Position numbers and translations under genes: made by a program. Positions 60,749 to 64,000 of a DNA stretch of 64,000 bases are shown piece after piece. The notes under the pieces are model-generated. The model had not been told where the DNA came from and ran no database searches. It saw only the letters and a program-made list of their open reading frames with translations. Every line of letters starts with the position of its first letter. The stretch's first letter is position 1. The stretch comes from Phaeobacter gallaeciensis (GTDB taxonomy: Bacteria > Pseudomonadota > Alphaproteobacteria > Rhodobacterales > Rhodobacteraceae), in NCBI RefSeq assembly GCF_001678945.1, contig NZ_CP015124.1, positions 1,364,001 to 1,428,000 of the forward strand, written 5' to 3'.

Positions 60749-62338
60749 TCAGCCGCGCGCAGCTGCAAGGATCATGTCAGATGCCTTTTCCGCGATCATG
60801 ATTGTCGGCGCATTGGTGTTGCCGCTGGTGATCGTGGGCATCACGCTGGCATCCACCACCCGCAGCCCCGATACTCCGCGCAAGCGCAATTCGGGGTCCA
60901 GCGGCGCGCGTTCGTCGCTGCCCATATACACGGTGCAGGTGGGGTGGAAGATCGTGGTGCCGATATCCCCGGCCGCCTGCATCAGATCGGCCTCGCTATC
61001 AGATGCGATCCCCGGCTTGATCTCCTCGGGGCTGTAGGCCTGCATCTTGGCCTGCCCCATGATCGCCCGCGCCTGCCGGATCGCCGCCACGGCCACCTGA
61101 CGGTCGCCTTCTGTAGACAGGTAGTTCGGCTGGATACTCGGCGCGGCCATTGGATCGGCCGAGGCGATCTCGACCCGGCCCCGGCTTTCGGGGCGCAGGT
61201 TGCAAACGCTGGCAGTCAGCCCCGGGAAATCATGCAGAGGCTTGCCGAACGCCTCCAGCGTCAGCGGCTGCACGTGATACTCCAGATCGGGCGTTTCCAG
61301 ATCCCGGCGCGAGCGGGAGAAGGCGCCCAGCTGGCTTGGCGCCATCGACATCGGACCAGAGCGCTTCAGCGCGTATTCCAGACCGATTTTGGCCTTGCCG
61401 ATCACGGAGTTCGCCAGCGTGTTGAGCGTATGCGCCCCCTCCAGCCGCCAGGCGCAGCGCAGTTGCAAATGGTCCTGCAGATTTGCACCGACCTGCGGTA
61501 TGTCCCGCAGAACCTCGATCCCGTGCTGCTGCAGCAAGGCGCCCGGCCCCAGCCCGGACAGCTGCAGGATCTGTGGGCTGTTGATCGCACCTGCCGACAG
61601 GATCACCTCGGCGGCGGCATGGGCGACATGCACCTCGCCGCCCTTTTGATACTCGACGCCCGTCGCGCGGCCCTCTTCGATCAGGATCCGGCGGGTATGG
61701 GCCTGGGTTTCCACCTTCAGCCCCTGCCCTGTCGCCGTACGCAGGAATGCCTTGGCGGTGTTCATCCGCCAGCCCGCACGCTGATTGACCCGGAAATAGC
61801 CGACGCCTTCGTTGTTGCCGGTGTTGAAATCCGTGACTTTGGGCAGGCCCCAGGCCGCGGCGGCCTCCATCCAGTCATCCAGCACATCCCAATGCAACCG
61901 CTGGTTCTCGACCCGCCATTCGCCGCCCGCGCCATGCATCTCGGATGGGCCTTCGACGTAATCTTCGGATTTCTTGAAATAGGGTAGCACATCGTCCCAG
62001 CCCCAGCCCGCGAGGCCGCGCTGGCGCCAACCATCATAATCCGCTGCCTGCCCACGCAGATACAGCATGCCGTTGATGGACGAGCAGCCTCCCAGCACCT
62101 TGCCGCGCGGATAGATCAGCGCCCGACCATTCAGCCCCGGGTCGGCCTCTGTGCGATACATCCAGTCGGTGCGCGGGTTGTTGATGCAGTAGAGATATCC
62201 CATCGGGATATGCACCCAGTGATAATTGTCACGGCCGCCCGCCTCCAGCAGCAGCACCTGCTTGCCCGCCTCGCTCAGCCGCTTGGCCAGAACACAGCCG
62301 GCACTCCCGGCGCCCACGATGATGTAGTCGAACTGCAT
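60749..62338 (-). CDS. GMC family FAD oxidoreductase (choline dehydrogenase-like)
   Basis: This 529-residue protein has the FAD dinucleotide motif YIIVGAGSAGCVLAKRLSEAG at residues 5-25, GMC signature 1 PRGKVLGGCSSINGMLY near 79, signature 2 SAGAINSPQILQLSG near 252, and the C-terminal catalytic HPTCTVYMG and VVDASVMPTITSGNTNAP. It oxidises an alcohol, not necessarily choline. No betaine aldehyde dehydrogenase or betI is adjacent, so glycine betaine synthesis is not supported. The ATG at 62336-62338 is preferred over one 66 bp upstream. Confidence 0.9.
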   Translation of the reverse strand: MQFDYIIVGAGSAGCVLAKRLSEAGKQVLLLEAGGRDNYHWVHIPMGYLYCINNPRTDWMYRTEADPGLNGRALIYPRGKVLGGCSSINGMLYLRGQAADYDGWRQRGLAGWGWDDVLPYFKKSEDYVEGPSEMHGAGGEWRVENQRLHWDVLDDWMEAAAAWGLPKVTDFNTGNNEGVGYFRVNQRAGWRMNTAKAFLRTATGQGLKVETQAHTRRILIEEGRATGVEYQKGGEVHVAHAAAEVILSAGAINSPQILQLSGLGPGALLQQHGIEVLRDIPQVGANLQDHLQLRCAWRLEGAHTLNTLANSVIGKAKIGLEYALKRSGPMSMAPSQLGAFSRSRRDLETPDLEYHVQPLTLEAFGKPLHDFPGLTASVCNLRPESRGRVEIASADPMAAPSIQPNYLSTEGDRQVAVAAIRQARAIMGQAKMQAYSPEEIKPGIASDSEADLMQAAGDIGTTIFHPTCTVYMGSDERAPLDPELRLRGVSGLRVVDASVMPTITSGNTNAPTIMIAEKASDMILAAARG

Positions 62339-62516
62339 GATCTGCTCCCCCGTCTTTCCCTCGTCCTCCTGTTGAACCAGAAGCAGGACCGAAATGTAAG
62401 ACAAATAAGTCCTCTATGCGCCGATCTGCATTCACAGCACACAACTGTCCGGCCAAACCAGCCAAGCAAGAGGCCCTCCCGCGCCCGCGGGGGCCCCGAC
62501 TGCGTCCGCACCCCTT

Positions 62517-62600
62517 GGCAGCCTTGGGCGCGGCAGCGCGCCCAAGGCTGCCACGCCCAACGGGAGGCGGTCTTTTTCAAAAGACCGCCGACGGGCGGGA
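62517..62600. repeat. GC-rich double-hairpin intergenic element, copy 2
   Basis: A 16-bp perfect stem with a GCAG loop (62517-62552) is followed by ACGCCCAACGGGA, then an 11-bp perfect stem GGCGGTCTTTT / AAAAGACCGCC (62566-62589), then GACGGGCGGGAG. CGCCC and GGGCG can pair outside the second hairpin. It lies just downstream of the lrp gene and may terminate it. Related to the block at 59505-59573. Confidence 0.6.
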
Positions 62601-62618
62601 GCGCTACGAAGAGAAAGC

Positions 62619-63077
62619 TCAGACGGGCAGCGCCGTTGTCTTGAACACCGTGCGCAGAGCGAAACTCGATTGCATCTGCGCCACCCCCGGAAGCCGTGTC
62701 AGATGCTGGCGATGGATGCGGGCAAAATCATCGGTATTTTCGGCCACGACCTTCAGGATGTAATCCGCCGATCCCGCCATCAGGTGGCACTCCAGCACAT
62801 CCGGGATCCGCGCCACCGCACGTTCAAAAGCATCCAACAGCTCGTCCGCCTGCCCCTGCAGGGTGATCTCCACGAAGACGGTTGTCGGAACGCTCAGCTT
62901 GCGGGCGTCCAGCAGGGCGACGTAGTCCTTGATATAGCCCTCAGCCTCCAGCCGCTGCACCCGGCGATGGCAGGCAGATGCGGAAAGGTTCACCCGCTCA
63001 CTCAGATCCGCGTTGGAAATACGGCCCTGCCGTTGGAGGACCTCCAGAATACGACGATCCGTCGAATCAAGAGACAT
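62619..63077 (-). CDS. Lrp/AsnC family transcriptional regulator
   Basis: The protein has 152 residues. The N-terminal helix-turn-helix RILEVLQRQGRISNADLSERVNLSASACHRRVQRLE is followed by an AsnC ligand-binding RAM domain with DVLECHLMAGSADYILKVV. It diverges from ald, and in many bacteria such a regulator (AldR-like) activates alanine dehydrogenase in response to alanine. Confidence 0.92.
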   Translation of the reverse strand: MSLDSTDRRILEVLQRQGRISNADLSERVNLSASACHRRVQRLEAEGYIKDYVALLDARKLSVPTTVFVEITLQGQADELLDAFERAVARIPDVLECHLMAGSADYILKVVAENTDDFARIHRQHLTRLPGVAQMQSSFALRTVFKTTALPV

Positions 63078-63101
63078 AATTGCGTAGTACCTTGCTCATA
63101 T

Positions 63102-63136
63102 TCCGCATCTATTCGAATTATCTTCGATCCGCATCT
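63102..63136. promoter_or_regulatory. Candidate Lrp/AldR binding region
   Basis: TCCGCATCT occurs twice (63102-63110 and 63128-63136) with a 26-bp period, flanking an AT-rich ATTCGAAT palindrome. It lies in the lrp-ald divergent gap, as expected for an Lrp octamer site. Confidence 0.45.
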
Positions 63137-63211
63137 TTTTATTTCGCCCAAAAAAGCAGCACATTTCCCAGCAGCGGATCTAGGGTTTTAGTATAGCAGG
63201 GAGGAAGCTAC

Positions 63212-64000
63212 ATGAAAATCGGATGCCCGACTGAAATCAAACCGCAGGAATTTCGCGTCGGCATGACCCCCGACGCGGCCCACGAAGCCATCGCACATGG
63301 CCATGACGTTTTCATCCAGACCGGCGCCGGGGCCGGTGCCGGATACACCGATGCCGACTATGCCGCCGCCGGTGCGACGCTGCTGGAGACGGCCGAAGAA
63401 ATTTTTGCTACCGCAGACATGATCGTCAAGGTCAAGGAACCGCAAGCCGGTGAGCGCAAGATGCTGCGCGAAGGGCAGTTGCTGTTCACCTACCTGCACC
63501 TGGCCCCCGATCCCGAACAGACCCGCGACCTCCTTGCCTCAGGCTGCACCGCGATTGCTTATGAAACCGTCACCGACAGCTTTGGTGGCCTGCCGCTGCT
63601 GGCGCCGATGTCCGAAGTGGCCGGGCGGCTGGCACCGCAGGTCGGTGCATGGACCCTGCAAAAAGCAAATGGCGGCCGCGGCGTCCTGATGGGCGGCGTA
63701 CCCGGCGTCCCTCCGGCAAAGGTGGTGGTGATCGGCGGCGGTGTGGTCGGCACCCATGCGGCCCGCATCGCCTCGGGCATGGGCGGCGATGTCACCGTTC
63801 TGGACCGCTCCCTGCATCGCCTGAAATACCTCGATGATGTATTTGGCCGAGACTTCCGCACCCGCTATTCCACCGCTGCCGCCACCGCCGAACTGGTCCG
63901 CGAGGCCGATCTGGTTGTTGGCGCAGTGCTGGTGCCCGGTGCAGCGGCACCGAAACTGGTCTCCCGCGCGCAACTCAGCGAGATGAAGCCGGGGGCTGTC
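63212..64000 (+). CDS. ald: Alanine dehydrogenase (cut by window edge)
   Basis: The first 263 residues are visible and the frame is open to the right edge. The start MKIGCPTEIKPQEFRVGMTP is the standard Ald N terminus after GGAGGAAG. The substrate Lys is in VKVKEPQ and the catalytic His in YLHLAP. The Rossmann motif is VVVIGGGVVGTHAARIA near residue 170. It interconverts L-alanine and pyruvate plus ammonia with NAD. Control by the divergent Lrp-type gene is likely. Confidence 0.95.
   Translation, partial: MKIGCPTEIKPQEFRVGMTPDAAHEAIAHGHDVFIQTGAGAGAGYTDADYAAAGATLLETAEEIFATADMIVKVKEPQAGERKMLREGQLLFTYLHLAPDPEQTRDLLASGCTAIAYETVTDSFGGLPLLAPMSEVAGRLAPQVGAWTLQKANGGRGVLMGGVPGVPPAKVVVIGGGVVGTHAARIASGMGGDVTVLDRSLHRLKYLDDVFGRDFRTRYSTAAATAELVREADLVVGAVLVPGAAAPKLVSRAQLSEMKPGAV

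Noticed and set aside
60749-62338. Assignment of the GMC oxidoreductase as choline dehydrogenase betA
   Set aside because: No betB, betI or choline transporter is nearby, and many GMC enzymes in roseobacters use other alcohols; only the family is supported.
1-64000. tRNA genes, CRISPR arrays, insertion sequences or prophage
   Set aside because: None seen on reading both strands: no T-loop GGTTCGAATCC context in a cloverleaf, no regularly spaced repeats, no transposase or integrase reading frame.

Overview
The window looks like chromosomal DNA of a marine alphaproteobacterium of the family Rhodobacteraceae (Roseobacter group; Ruegeria/Phaeobacter-like). The signs are GC-rich coding sequence, an FnrL-type regulator beside hemN, a cbb3 oxidase locus (ccoNOQP and ccoGHIS), a CycM-type membrane cytochrome c, a DUF1013/TrcR cell-cycle regulator, COQ9 and a small SRP RNA. 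No tRNA or rRNA gene, phage, transposase, CRISPR array or replication origin was seen. The genus is inferred, not shown.

Layout. 0-5.5 kb: a TetR regulator (cut by the left edge) diverges from a six-gene operon encoding an SCP-x-like thiolase, a two-subunit MaoC hydratase, an SDR, an alpha-methylacyl-CoA racemase-like protein and a long-chain-type acyl-CoA dehydrogenase. This is a compact branched acyl-CoA beta-oxidation module that resembles the peroxisomal pathway. 5.5-13.8 kb: heme genes hemE, hemC and hemF mixed with a fatty acid desaturase, a GH25 lipoprotein, an SDR, an RsmC-like methyltransferase, clpS and a HAD hydrolase. 14-31 kb: a D,D-carboxypeptidase, then the microaerobic block. 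ccoGHIS and ccoNOQP both lie on the minus strand, separated by a LysR gene, a small ORF, a DMT exporter and a possible FNR-controlled small RNA. A universal stress protein diverges from ccoN. An SHMT-like gene diverges from a LysR gene, and fnrL diverges from hemN. Four FNR-box sequences lie in this block, so oxygen control of respiration and heme synthesis is concentrated here. 32.4-38.2 kb: a yejABEF-type peptide ABC transporter. 38.4-49.2 kb: cytochrome c, prephenate dehydratase, SRP RNA, a cyclic-nucleotide phosphodiesterase, NudC, a cobalamin riboswitch in front of a Cys-rich small protein, a dual-specificity phosphatase, and the dnaX-ybaB-recR recombination and replication cluster. 49.2-64 kb: threonine aldolase, a biotinyl-carboxyltransferase fusion, TrcR, RNase T2, a DUF2189 membrane protein, quinone oxidoreductase, COQ9 diverging from rpsU, P450 diverging from MarR, PPK2, a GMC oxidoreductase, and Lrp diverging from alanine dehydrogenase (cut by the right edge).

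The less expected signals are: (1) a predicted FNR class II promoter plus minus-strand terminator that would make a ~150-nt small RNA at ~21.6-21.8 kb; (2) an apparently leaderless, FNR-driven hemN; (3) a cobalamin riboswitch controlling a lone Cys-rich protein of unknown function; (4) a BCCP-carboxyltransferase fusion with no biotin carboxylase nearby; and (5) two copies of a GC-rich double-hairpin intergenic element.
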